Below are positions 24,718-35,414 of a stretch of DNA of 64,000 nucleotides, piece by piece. The DNA lies in NCBI GenBank assembly GCA_037576195.1, contig CM075101.1, forward strand, positions 26,102,001 to 26,166,000, read 5' to 3'. This DNA is from Phytoseiulus persimilis (Eukaryota > Arthropoda > Arachnida > Mesostigmata > Phytoseiidae). The notes beneath the pieces are model-generated. The model was given only the letters and a program-made list of their open reading frames with translations, did no database searches and was not told the DNA's origin. The translations under genes and the position numbers were made by a program. Position 1 is the first letter of the stretch, and every line of letters begins with the position of its first letter.

Positions 24718-25990
24718 TCGCTAGTTTCGGAAAAAGATCCATGTTTGTCGAATCGGAACATATTGACTGTTAGAGGCTGTCCGTCCCCATCGAGTTCGGG
24801 CGAGCCTGCTGCAGTGCCCGTATAAATTATCGAACCCGTCAGCCCCGTCCGCCATGGACTCCGGTCGTTTTTGAACGTGGCTGCTAGATGTGAAAAAAAT
24901 CGCAATTGGGATGCGAATCAATCTACGCGCTTCTGATGCGTCTCGGTTGATCTGGCCCATGTCCCGATTCGTTAAGACGCGATTGTGAACAAGAACGCCT
25001 TCTAGTTTATAGCGGAGATTCGCGAACAATGGGCTACCCTGCTGAATTATTCGAATTTCATGTATAAACACCACAAAATGGAAATCATCGCCGGTGACAT
25101 GCCCCGAGCCGGGGAAAATCGTGTCCTAAGCCGAGACACACACGAGAAAATTTAGCTCGAGCAAATCGTTGAATACATGGAGCGACGCGACGGTGTACAA
25201 ACAGGGACGTACCCAGTTTTTTCTCCGGGAAAGTCCCGACCCAAGTTGACCACCCTGCACTTCTGGCGGCCCTGGGAGATCTTCCAGGAGTTTATCTCAC
25301 CATACTACCTGAGTCTGGCTGGGCGATTCCGGAGTCGATCCGACGATACTATTGAGGGTCCCGGGCGGTGATTCCGAATGAATCATCTGGACTGAAATGG
25401 ATCCTCGCTGGGGTTTTCAGAGCACTCTCGACGTTATGGAGAAGTGAATACACAACTAGAAAAGGAAGAGAACCAGAGGAGATGCTGGCAAGCGAAGATT
25501 TGACAATAGCGAACGAAAGGACACCCCAAATCTCAGAAGAGGAACCCAAACACCATATGTCGACCAGAGTTGGGCATAAGCATAATCATGGGTGTGATCA
25601 TTGATCATAATCATATTCATGGGTATGTTTATTTCTGGTATACTCAGACACCCGGTGGGAGAATGACACGCACATGAGGTTTGTGGGGGACCGGGGTCCA
25701 TGGACGTGATTCCGAGATCTTTCGGACAATACTTTTCGGGGACTGATTTTCGACTTTGATTATATGACTGATAATCATGACTCGATCATTGATTGATGAC
25801 GAAACATTCATTATTCACACGCTCACACACATACATTCATATTCATTATCAACATATGATTATTTGGATAAACATGAGCTTGTTAGGAAATGGAGTGTAA
25901 ATGAACAAGTGGGACCTCTCAATAATCGTCAATGAACAGAATTCGGAATACATACACACAGATGCAGCAATCAGACAAATTTAACGAAGA
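24718..25990. other. Non-coding interval ending in AT-rich simple sequence
   Basis: The first 800 bases contain no supported gene. From about 25570 to 25990 the sequence becomes rich in ATCAT/ATGAT and CACACA motifs, including short palindromes around TGATCA, typical of decayed simple repeats next to transposon insertions. It leads directly into the LINE remnant. Confidence 0.45.
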
Positions 25991-26011
25991 GAAGGATGGA
26001 GACGGACCCCC

Positions 26012-28085
26012 ATGAACAGAGAACTCTTCCCGACCGAACTCTACAATCTCTACGAGGCAATTAGAGACAACAATACAGAAATCATACGAACAAAACTCAC
26101 GAAAGTCCTAAGAGAAGCCTGCCGAGAAAGAACCCCATCTGAACATCGCGAGAGGAAAAAAAAAGCCAATGTGCTGGTGGAGAACGGGAAAAGCAGCGAA
26201 CGAATCGCGTCAGATCAAGAAGGAGATTCCTAAGAATTGAAGGAGTCGGACACCCTCATACAAAACAAACACAAGAAGCACAGGAATCTTACGAGGAAGC
26301 CGAGAAACGACATTGGGACGAAATTCTCAGAAGGAAACAGAAAGAATGGCAAGAACTATGAGATGCAATACGAGAGGACGTATAGGAATTCCCCCATGAA
26401 ATCCTCAGACAGAAATTCATTCGAAAGAAATCCCACGACCAACTCACACAATCCAGACAGCCACAACCAAACTCTCCCTGCAAGGAGAGTAACTCCAACG
26501 GGAGGGGATCCAACCGAACCTGAAGATATCCCTTGAATCACGAGATATGAAATAAAAGTCATCGCAGCTCGAACTCTAGGAGGAAAAGCCCCTGGCCCGG
26601 ACGGCATCCCTCCACAAGCAATTAAAACCCTGCTCATCAGACAGCCCAGCACCTTCGTTGGACTCTCAGAAGACATTTTCAGAAGCGGATAATTCCCGGA
26701 CGACTATAGAACAGTGGATCTCATCCTCATTCCATAGCCTGGAGAAGCGGACTGTCATCGGCGCATCTGCCCTTTTGCCACCATCGCAAAAGCAGTGGAG
26801 GCGATCGTAAACCACCGACCACGGAAAGAACTCGAGGTCGAGGCAGGGCTTCCCAACGATTGTTTTGGATTCAGACCGGGGAGATCAACACTGAATGCCA
26901 TGAGAATCGTCGCGGAGAAATTCCGAAATGAAACGAAGAAACACAGCCAAAGCAGGGACAAAATCCTTCATCCAAGGATCTCTCTGCCTTAGCATGTACA
27001 GAATGCTCTCAATTCAATCGGATGGGAAATGATAATCGATGCCCTCGAGAAGCCCAACATCTCTCAATTCCTGCAGGACATCATAAGCACTCACCTCAAA
27101 GATTCGCCGTGGAAGCAACTAAACGACTCCTCGAGAAATGGGAGCGTGAGAACATAGGATCCGCTGAGCTTGCTCGCGCCTGAAGTGAAAGGCTGATGTG
27201 CATATATATCATGCTATGTATACACACAGATCCAAATAAAACCATAACCATAACCACAGGTGGATAATCGCTGAGTAGGGAAATAAGCACAGAATGACGG
27301 TCGGAGTCCCGCACGGTTCGATTCTCGGGTCCACCCTGTGGAACGTGGGATACGACGACGTCCTTCGGGAGGATCTCCCAGACGGGGCGACCGCCCTTGC
27401 TTACGCCGATGACCTGACCCTGATGGTCATTGCTGGATCTCTTGAATAATGAGAAAAAATTGCGAAGTACTCAGTGGATATAGTCTCGGGATGGTGTCAG
27501 ATCAATAGACTCACCTTAGCTCCCGAGAAGACAGGAGTGGTCATGCTCGCGAATAAGGGAGGAGTAAGAAACCCAACAATCCCGTTACAGGGACACGTCA
27601 TGGAAATAGGAAACTCAGTGAGATACCTCGGCGTTCACCTCGAGTGCTCCCTGAGAGGAAATGCGCACCTCGGAGTGGTCACTCGAAAAGCTACTAGGAC
27701 ATCCAGCGAGAGACATTGAGGAAAGTCTCCCCAGGACTCACAGAGAAAGTAAAGCACAGCGAATAATCCTACCAGCTGTCGCACAATCCGTCGCTCTTGA
27801 CGCGTCCGCAGTACGGTCCCGATGAACTCTATCCACTGGGATGGACAGATTGCCAAGACAGCACCATGGACCTTAACTGCTCTAGAATTCGGATAGCTCC
27901 CACTCCAATCTGTGTCCACTGTCACCCGGAGAAGAAGACACCGTTGATCACACTCTGGTGCTCTGCGACGCCTTCGCAGGAGAGAGAGAGACTCTGTTGA
28001 TGCGAGTGACACACCCGAACTCACAAAGGAAATGATGAGCGCCGGAGAAGAATGGAGGAGAATTTCCAGTTTCATTAGAAATATC
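26012..28085 (+). mobile_element. Degraded R1-clade non-LTR retrotransposon (LINE), 5' truncated
   Basis: Plus-strand fragments read in order as a LINE reverse transcriptase: LGGKAPGPDGIPP (about 26577-26615), CFGFRPGRSTLNAM (about 26863-26905), VPHGSILGSTLWN (about 27307-27345) and the catalytic box YADDLTLMV (27402-27428), followed by LTLAPEKTGVVML and a C-terminal Cys/His segment (PICVHCHPE, about 27900-27930). The VPHGSILG and YADD boxes fit the R1 group. The endonuclease domain is absent, and stop codons and frame changes interrupt the frame many times (for example TAG and TAA between the early boxes, TGA/TAA near 26985 and 27449). About 170 bp without similarity, holding an ACCATAACCATAACC repeat, separate the palm boxes near 27130-27300. 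The element is inactive. Confidence 0.8.
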
Positions 28086-28282
28086 CTGTCTCCTATATGA
28101 ATAGCGCTAGCAGGAGAAGATTTACCAGGGTGGGCCTCTCATAAGTGACATCTTGAATCCCGAAGATCCAACTGCACAGAACTCAACCTAATATCATCCC
28201 AGGGAACATAGACATCGGGTTAAGTGCGATTGTGAAGGATTCGGAAGTACCCTAAAGTCTGGCGTATGAGGGATTATTTTTT
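28086..28282. other. Non-coding sequence after the LINE remnant
   Basis: Probably the 3' untranslated end of the LINE and flanking DNA. No clear poly-A tail or simple-sequence 3' end was seen. Confidence 0.35.
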
Positions 28283-28466
28283 CAGCCATAACTATACCAA
28301 GTATTCACAGCCATCGATGGAATTTTCGAGATTTGGCATTTTTCGCTTGTAGACTGAACATTTATACATCGTGCAAAATCACCGGGGATTCATATGCGTG
28401 CACACACGAGAATTCCAGTAATGTTTCCAGTCGAAAAAGTGGTCCCTGATCACCCCGACTTTAGGG
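28283..28466 (+). repeat. Diverged direct repeat, copy 1
   Basis: About 184 bp that match 29004-29185 in the same orientation at roughly 70% by eye. Shared blocks include ATCGATG.AATTTTC.AGAT.TGGCATTTT, ACATCGTGC, CGCGTGCACACA-like and TTTTAGGG-like ends. No coding capacity. Confidence 0.6.
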
Positions 28467-29003
28467 CAATAGACGAATCGGGGATCTGGGTCTCTGGTCC
28501 TTCACAGCGGAGATATGGAGTTCCAGTGCATCCACCACACTCACAGGGGGAATAACTCAGATCCCGTCCCTGGTGTCCGGAGCGATTCCCTCAGACTCCG
28601 CAAAAAGAAAGAGAGAGGTACTTCCGGAGTCGATCTGGAAATACTTTTGGGGTCCTGCGAGGTGACTCCGATCTCGCCATACTCTTGAGGGAGCTTTTTC
28701 GATCCGGAAACGAGTTCCAAGCCGTTCGCCGTCGTAGAACATGATTCTTCTGGAAGGCGGTTACCCTCGAAGCCTGAGGTTCAATAACGACCTCAGCTCC
28801 CCGTGGCGCTTCTCTTGCGATCATCCACGATTGATATCCGGGACCGAGACCTGAAGATACAGGCGATGCAGATCAAAATATATGCTTCATGTCTGAACCT
28901 ACTCGCGGGTCAGATACTAGAGGACCAGCCCACGTGCGCTTCATACTGAACGTTCTTGAAGCCGATTCATTGCGTGCTTCTTCCTGGAACCTATGTGAGG
29001 AGT
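28467..29003. other. Interval between the direct repeats
   Basis: About 540 bp without a recognisable gene. It contains short repeated phrases such as CCGGAGTCGATC, also seen near 25335, suggesting further decayed repeat copies. Confidence 0.35.
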
Positions 29004-29185
29004 CAGCCAAACTACTTTTCCCCCGAGCTCATCGATGAAATTTTCAAGATCTGGCATTTTGCCGTAATGGACAGAACGCTGCTACATCGTGCGAGACTGT
29101 CGCGATTCACACGCGTGCACACAACGAAAAGTTCCAGCAAGGTTTTCAGTCAAAAAAGTAGTCTCTTATCCCCCATATTTTAGGG
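29004..29185 (+). repeat. Diverged direct repeat, copy 2
   Basis: Matches 28283-28466 in the same orientation. The two copies bracket about 540 bp. They could be members of a dispersed family or the two ends of one decayed element. Confidence 0.6.
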
Positions 29186-29425
29186 TTGTTATTATCAGCT
29201 TGTTCTAAACAAGCCATCTCCGCGACCTTCGGTCGCCCCAGCGACTGCGTTTGTGCTGCCTGAGCGTTGTTTGGAGAGGGCGTTCTGGTGACGGACAACG
29301 GTTATGATTGCATATCGGCCGAACCGGTGTTAAGGGGATCGGGACTAAAACCAGTTATAGTAAGGTCCCCCTTGCACTTCACTTCGATGGCAAGCTAATT
29401 CATTTGGGATTAGCTAGAATCCTAT

Positions 29426-29808
29426 GGTTCCTTCACCATAGGATTGTCCGGATCCCGTATCCGAATTTGCGCACGTCGTGAATGCCTTTCACGGGATCTG
29501 AAAGCGAAAATGGGAATACCTAGATATGGAGGGAAGTGATGCGCAGACCCACTACCTCAATCATCAGAATCGGTCGCTCAGAAACCTCGAAAGGGTACTC
29601 GCAGTCGCTCAGAAAACAGATAAAAAATCACGAATTCGCAAATTTTTCCCACAATTTCCCTCCGATTCCGTTGAAACTACTAGGGGGCCTGCGCATCATT
29701 TGCCTCCATATCCTCGTATTTCCATTTTCCCTTTCAGATCCCGTGAAAGACATTCACGACGCGCGCAAAGTCGGATACGGGATCCGGATAATCCTATGGT
29801 GAAGGATA
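29426..29808. repeat. Long inverted repeat (two arms of about 120 bp, about 140 bp loop)
   Basis: The left arm at about 29426-29549 and the reverse complement of about 29686-29808 align over about 125 bases with roughly 14 differences by eye, including identical blocks CTTCACCATAGGATT, TCCGGATCCCGTATCCGA and TTTCACGGGATCTGAAAG. The left arm also carries its own small palindrome (CCTATGG...CCATAGG). The structure fits a foldback or MITE-type transposon and would form a long hairpin if transcribed. Confidence 0.85.
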
Positions 29809-31300
29809 ACGAAGTTTTTGACACAGAGCGGAAAGCAGTATGCTGAGTGACCTATGAGGCATAGTCTTCAACAGGTGTTTAGCCCATTTCATACCATGCT
29901 GCTAATCCGACAACGTAGTTATGATCGTCTTTTATACTGAAGCAAGTTAACGCACGCACAGTGGTTGGTGCGCAATTCTATCACCAGGGTGGATTGAGGA
30001 GCTAATCCACGATCATGACCGCAAGTAGGTGTCATATCGTGCTGCCGCTCGGTCGCAAACGATCCAGGGGGGAAGAAGCGAGTGCCTAGTCCGTTTCAAT
30101 GCGTATTCCCCACATCAGTCACTACTTCAGGGTCGCAACTCGAGTCACCAATCAATAACAGGGGGGTCAATCCGCGCTGGAAAGCAGGAGAACCTCTTCT
30201 TTCGGAATTCCGGAACTCCTTGGAAAACAACCACGAGCCCATTCAAGACGATTAACTGCGGGCCTGAACATGACCCACCATGGACTATAAAATGGGCACC
30301 TTCCCATTCAAATCTGGGTGTTACACTTCCTATGGTTCCCTTGTGTTGGAATAGGTATGGAGAGCTCTCGAAGCATGCTTCTGTGGCGCTCCCGTTGAGT
30401 AGGCTGACGGAACTATGGGTGCTCCGAATAAGAAACGTTATGCGGGGCCTGGCGGAGCTTCCTCCGAGTTCGGAAAGGCGACGGCATATACCGCGAGTCT
30501 GCGGGTTTTTTGCCCCACACGGTTCGTTTCTTGAATCGAACGTCCCGCAGTGGTGGGTTAATCAAGGCGAGAGAATCCCGGAATCAGATCGTACTTAGAA
30601 CCAGTGCAGCGGACTGGTGCCCAACACAGACGTGATTACGGCTCGAAGAATGAGTTTCTTCTTCGAAGACGACGCGTTCTAAGGGAAAATTCCGATGAAC
30701 ACGCACCTTGGATACCGCGATAAGCTGATCTGCCCAGCCTGAGCAGTTCAGCAATCGCATGATTGCTGGTGTCGATTTTGGTCCGTGTTCCGTCCCTGGA
30801 ATATGATCGTATCCTTGCATCGTATGTATCCTTGGGGACCTTATTGCCAGCTCAACTAGCGGACTGAATTTCCGGAGTTTCTTTCCCGATGCATTCTCGT
30901 TTCAAGGCTTGCCTCTTTTGAAATCGGGGTCCCAATGGGCGCGGTCTTACCTCCGTGATCCGAACAAAATGCACCGTGGGGAAGTGCTTCTTCTTCGAGG
31001 AAATGGGAAGCGCGGCGAGGAAAAGAAGGAGACTCACTTAACCTGGCTCCGTCATCAGGCTGTATCCATGTTGGTGCACTGCTCCCATGGCAGCTATCTG
31101 GAACAGTGGAAACTATCCTGCGCCCCAATACCCAAGCCAGGGAGCTAATGGGCCGACCTTCCATCGAATCTGCAGCTCAGAAGGGATCGTCACGCGATCC
31201 TATTCTGCATTCATTACAACGCGTGTATGAGCATTGATCTTGAACGGTTTCGAGAACATTTAGCGAGGGGATAGCGCTGGTCAGCTCCGCGTCTTCCGGA
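29809..31300. other. Non-coding or unrecognised interval
   Basis: A 189-codon plus-strand frame occurs at about 30029-30598, but it has no methionine-proximal context, hydrophobic pattern or family resemblance I can use, and frames of similar quality exist on the other strand. No RNA gene recognised. Confidence 0.4.
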
Positions 31301-31591
31301 ATGGCCAGCAACCCGAACCACAACAATGAACAACCGTGTTACAAAGTTCTAGTTCTCAGCCGTGACGAGCCGCCGAAGAATCGAAAAGTAGTTTCCAGCC
31401 GTCGAAGCTCTCGGAAAATTCGTCCGAACGATGGAGAGGAAGAACCGCCGGGAGCGACCATGGTTCTCAAGAAGTCGCGCCCAGGCATTCCGCTCTGCAG
31501 AAGTTTCGAAGACTTCATTCGCCATCGCACACAGAAATTCCAAGTTGACACCCGGATTCCATCCAAATTTAGCTTTCGAAGAAGATGTTGA
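31301..31591 (+). CDS. Possible small basic protein, unidentified
   Basis: A 96-codon frame with an ATG in fair context (CGGAATGGCC) and codon use resembling the window's real genes. The product is hydrophilic and rich in Arg, Lys and Pro (for example DEPPKNRK and SRRSSRKIRP), with a possible phospho-site-rich middle and a basic end, SFRRRC. It has no signal peptide or membrane segment. Opposite-strand frames of similar length overlap it, so this may be a chance frame. No neighbouring exon was found. Confidence 0.3.
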   Translation: MASNPNHNNEQPCYKVLVLSRDEPPKNRKVVSSRRSSRKIRPNDGEEEPPGATMVLKKSRPGIPLCRSFEDFIRHRTQKFQVDTRIPSKFSFRRRC

Positions 31592-34030
31592 GCCCTTCGG
31601 AGCCGAGTACACGGAGAACTGAAAGGCTCCGCTCCTGACCTCTTATGTCGAGCGTGAATCTGACGGGCGGGCCGAGGGATGTTCCGCCGACCGCTGTCTA
31701 CAACGCCTGCGCTGTTTGCTGCGGTGGTCCTGAGATCGAATCTCTGTGAACGTATGAGGGAATAGGGAAGAGTACCGCGGACGAATCTGCCAACATGAAT
31801 GCCTCTCTGGCCGGAGCTGGAAGTCGACGAACTTCGAATCGATGATCATACCACTGTATGCGCTCATTGGAGCGCTGCCGATACTCAGCGAACTTTTGGA
31901 ACGAAGGTGAGGGCGCCCGAGGCGTTCATCTCTGCCCAGTCGCAAAACCAGAATGAGTTTACATCAGGATGTGCCCCGATTCTCTAAGAAAGCGGAGAGG
32001 AACTGGTTCCGCGCATAGCCCCGCCTCAACTCAGTTAGAGCAGCTAATCCGAACATTGCTTGTTGTCCTTTTGTTGTCCGATGATCGTTGTGAGTTCGTT
32101 CCGACGGTGAGAACGAAACGCAAAACGAGTCAGCATGGCGTCGATCTTCTTTGCGCTCGGATGAGACAGTGCCGGCTGTGGAGATGTTTCTTTCGTTCTC
32201 TTCGTTAGCTCTGGAATCGAACCGACATTGAAGTATGCTGTCACTCGTTGTCCTCGAGCGTAAAACGACCCATTATATCGATGTATCGTCAATGCATCAT
32301 AATCAGAGTGGCCCATGAGGACTCAACCTCATATACCTTCAAGGGCACTTCTGGAAAATGGATTTCGGTACAAGGAAGGAGCTTCACCTTCCGGAAATGG
32401 ATTGTTTTTCAAAAATTCAAATACATCTTCGAGCAAGGGGAAAACTCTGCGAGCCCCACACAAGATGGAGGAATCTGCAAGGATCCATCATGCTTCCCCG
32501 GTTCTTGGATGAGACTCGAAATTCCTCAAAATTCCTTCAATCCGGTGCCACGAAGCTCGGAGCTCTTCGACTGTATATCATGCTGTCGCATCTTTTATAT
32601 TCATGTCCTTTCCAGAATGAATGCGACCCGTTGCGACACCAGCTTCTCGGGGTTCGAAGAATCCGGGGGATAGGTTTCCAGAGCTTCTACCATGTTCTAG
32701 ACTCGAGGAAGCTGGCCTCAGAGATTCTAAACAGCCTGTGAGCATTTCCGAAAAGAATCATTTCTGTCGAATATGTGTGCTCTAGTAAGCGTTTCGACGC
32801 AGTAAATTCACTTCCCTCGAGCCATATACTCCGAGTAATCGAATAAATCGCATGGATTGAGTGAGCCGCATGCCGCAACACTGTCTGCGATCCATGCAGA
32901 CAAGAGGTTGAATTTGTCAAGTGATTCGCGTTTCGCGACGTGGATTCGCCGGAAGTGCGCTGGCCTTGGAACTTTGAGGGATTTTCCGACTGACACGGCG
33001 TACGGTCGTTAGTGGATCTCGTTCGATCTTGTCCGGTAAGCTCCCACTGTCGCTCATGAATCCTCGTCATGCAGTACGGCGGCGATGAATAATCATCATG
33101 AGCGAAAGTCTCCCGAGGCAGATGTGCGCGTGAAGCCAGGTCTTCAGACTACTTAAGCGCATAGTCTCAGTGCGTCGCACTAAATCAGAGACACCCAATA
33201 TCGAAATCGCAAATCTTCTTAAATAACGCGACTTAATTCGCTTCGCCGACGGGAACCGTCTCGAGTCAGCAGAGCGAAGTGAAGAGCATCCCTCACTGAC
33301 TCGTCCGAACCTGAGAAGATAGTGGAGGAGGCTCCACAGGAAAGCGCATGTAATTCAAAACGGAGCTCAGTTCCTTGGTCAAGATCCGAGATGGTCCGCC
33401 GGATTCTGAATGACGGGTCCAAACCGCCGGTGGAAGGATTCCGACTCAAAGCGTTGGAGACAATGCTGTTGGACTTTTTTGTTGACGGTGGAGAGTCGCC
33501 GCGGAGAGTCCATCAATATGCTCTCTGGATCATGACTATTCATAATGCAACCGAATGTGAAGAGCCCCCCAAGCGACAAACTCGGCGTACTTCGCGGGAC
33601 TGTATCCTTGTTACAGCTTCTGGCATTTTGGAATATGGTTTTCCACGTTGTCACAAATCGTCGAGAGGATTCGTCGAAACTCATCGCGCTGACTGCGTCG
33701 CTCATTGCTCGTTCGACTATGCCACATTCTGATGTCGATGTGGTGATCATCACCACCTCGCCATTATAATGCATCTCAAAATCGTTGATTTCCCTGCTTC
33801 GTCGTCACCACATAATTGTGCCTCATGAGAATAAGAATACGCGACTTTCACTCTACGCTAGCCAAAACCAACAGATCTTGGTGCATCGACTAGTCTTTGA
33901 GTGGTTCACTGTCTTCAATGACGGCCACACGATTTCTGGCAACATGGGCCTAATCGTTCTAGTCTGATATCGCAATTTATTATGGGTGAAATTTTCCACA
34001 AACCTAGCGAGATACTGCTGGTCGCTTCGG
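31592..34030. other. Unrecognised interval, several weak frames
   Basis: Multiple 120-145 codon frames overlap on both strands (for example about 32248-32741 on the plus strand and 33379-33774 on the minus strand). None shows a known domain. A minus-strand reading near 33640-33730 has spaced cysteines that could belong to a secreted protein, but splice signals and frames did not join convincingly. Confidence 0.35.
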
Positions 34031-34230
34031 AATGTGAACATTCCGATAGCATCGCGAACTGACAGTCGGCTGACCCAGGTTTCATCATGGGCTTCAGTTT
34101 TTGTGAGTGATCGGCCCTGATTCTCAGAACAAGAGCCGTTGCCACCGGAGAGCTAAGTCCGATGTTCAGGAAGAAGCATAGACTGACAACGAGCTTCAAG
34201 CCGGAATCGGAGTCTAAACCAGGCTGTGTG
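34031..34230 (-). CDS. Possible exon with a signal-peptide-like hydrophobic start
   Basis: The minus-strand frame reads LKLVVSLCFFLNIGLSS, followed by PVATA and then a Cys-containing stretch (SADCQFAMLSECSHSE). This resembles a secretory signal peptide leading into a small secreted protein. There is no ATG immediately upstream in frame; a splice acceptor-like GGTTTAG precedes it, and a donor-like GTTTGT follows near 34005-34010. No second exon could be joined with confidence. Confidence 0.22.
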
Positions 34231-34602
34231 GTTCCCGCACTTTCTGGAGAGAGGAGATTCACAGTGGAATATATGCGATACTGATGGTTGCAATAGGAGG
34301 GAGGAGTCGGTGCAACGACATAAACGTGGAAAGCGACCCTGGCGGAGTACATTGCGCAGTAGATCTAAGCTGTCGGGCGATTGCTGGTATTCCCCCAGGA
34401 GATCTCGTCGGTTGCGGGTGGCTCGAATGAGCTCCCAATACCTGCGTGATATTGCTGTTCCAGAGACTTTGTAGCCGATACAGATGATTTGCCGTTGCAG
34501 TGGCGTCGCTGCCTACCCTCGTCTACTGAGTTTGATTTGAATTTTCCTATAGCTCCGTTATATCATGGTCAGAGGAGGTTCACGTATCATTTTGGTGAAT
34601 TG

Positions 34603-34625
34603 TTTTATTGTGTTTATTCTTTATT
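34603..34625 (-). terminator. Three tandem AATAAA poly(A) signals
   Basis: TTTATT occurs at 34604-34609, 34613-34618 and 34620-34625, reading AATAAA on the minus strand. The last overlaps the stop codon of the small membrane protein gene. Confidence 0.6.
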
Positions 34626-35160
34626 CAATGACATTTAATACTGAATTGCCGCGAGATCGAGCAGTGAGCGCACGACTGCCTGCTACTCTCATGGAGCAGT
34701 TGTAATCCACTCCTTGTCCCGCGAGTTCAACCAGCCGTCGGATCATATGAGGTGAATCGTAAATTCCCCGCAGATTTGATCCCCAACCGATGCAAAAGTA
34801 CGAGTGCCAATGACGCGTGACACCGTGACAGCGCCAGCAGGATCCCCGCAACCGGAGGTCGGTCGTCCGGCGGGACAATCGAGCCGAGTTTCCCATAAAT
34901 CTTTTGTAACGTCCATGAACGATCATACCCACGACGACTGGGAAGGGATTAATGAAGGTGAAAATGCCTGTGAATTCGGGACATGAGAGAATCGTGGCCA
35001 GAAAGGCACCGAAAAGTTTCCTCCTCCCGGGAAAACACACAAAATAGAGCCCGAGAATGGTGGCCGAACAGAGGATGAATGACACCCTGGAAATGGCCAT
35101 TGATCCCCACATACCGCGCAGTGAAACAGGACTCGAACACAATGCCTCGGACGTGGTCAT
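34621..35160 (-). CDS. Small protein with two hydrophobic segments, unidentified
   Basis: A 179-residue single-exon frame starting at an ATG (MTTSEALCSS). Hydrophobic segments lie at about 27-43 (VSFILCSATILGLYFVCF) and 50-80 (GAFLATILSC, then TFINPFPVVVGMIV), followed by a basic, hydrophilic C-terminal half (HGRYKRFMGN, RRTTDLRLRG). The stop codon overlaps the first of three AATAAA signals, which supports a genuine gene end. Another ATG in a different frame lies 70 bases upstream; a 28-base intron would connect the two frames, but such an intron is too short to be credible in an animal. Function unknown. The gene is divergent from the first P450, with about 250 bases between start codons. 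Confidence 0.5.
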   Translation of the reverse strand: MTTSEALCSSPVSLRGMWGSMAISRVSFILCSATILGLYFVCFPGRRKLFGAFLATILSCPEFTGIFTFINPFPVVVGMIVHGRYKRFMGNSARLSRRTTDLRLRGSCWRCHGVTRHWHSYFCIGWGSNLRGIYDSPHMIRRLVELAGQGVDYNCSMRVAGSRALTARSRGNSVLNVIE

Positions 35161-35414
35161 CAATCCCGGAATGCCGTTTCACGAAAAAATCAGAGGCACG
35201 AGTCTCGTCTTGGTCAGCGACGTGCTTCATGCGCGATTCCCAATTTCGTGCTAGTTAAGCGAGATGGTCCCGAAAATCTATTCTCATGAATTTCTCCACT
35301 CTGATCGAACAAATAATACGAGCTCCCCCGATGCCCATCAACTTTTTTTTATCGACCCCATACAATTGAGGGGATGCTTAAAGTTGGGGTTTTCCTTCGC
35401 AGGATTCTCCAACG

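Noticed and set aside
26012-28085. Reading the reverse-transcriptase fragments as a retrovirus or LTR element
   Set aside because: The motif set (VPHGSILG, YADDLTLMV, C-terminal Cys/His segment) is that of an R1-type LINE; no LTRs, protease, integrase or envelope-like parts were seen.
30029-30598. 189-codon plus-strand frame
   Set aside because: Lies in repeat-rich DNA and matches no family; unlikely to be a gene.
35073-35230. A 28-base intron (GTATGT...TTCCAG) joining an upstream ATG frame to the 34621-35160 gene
   Set aside because: The splice signals look good, but 28 bases is far below credible animal intron length, and a single-exon model from 35160 suffices.
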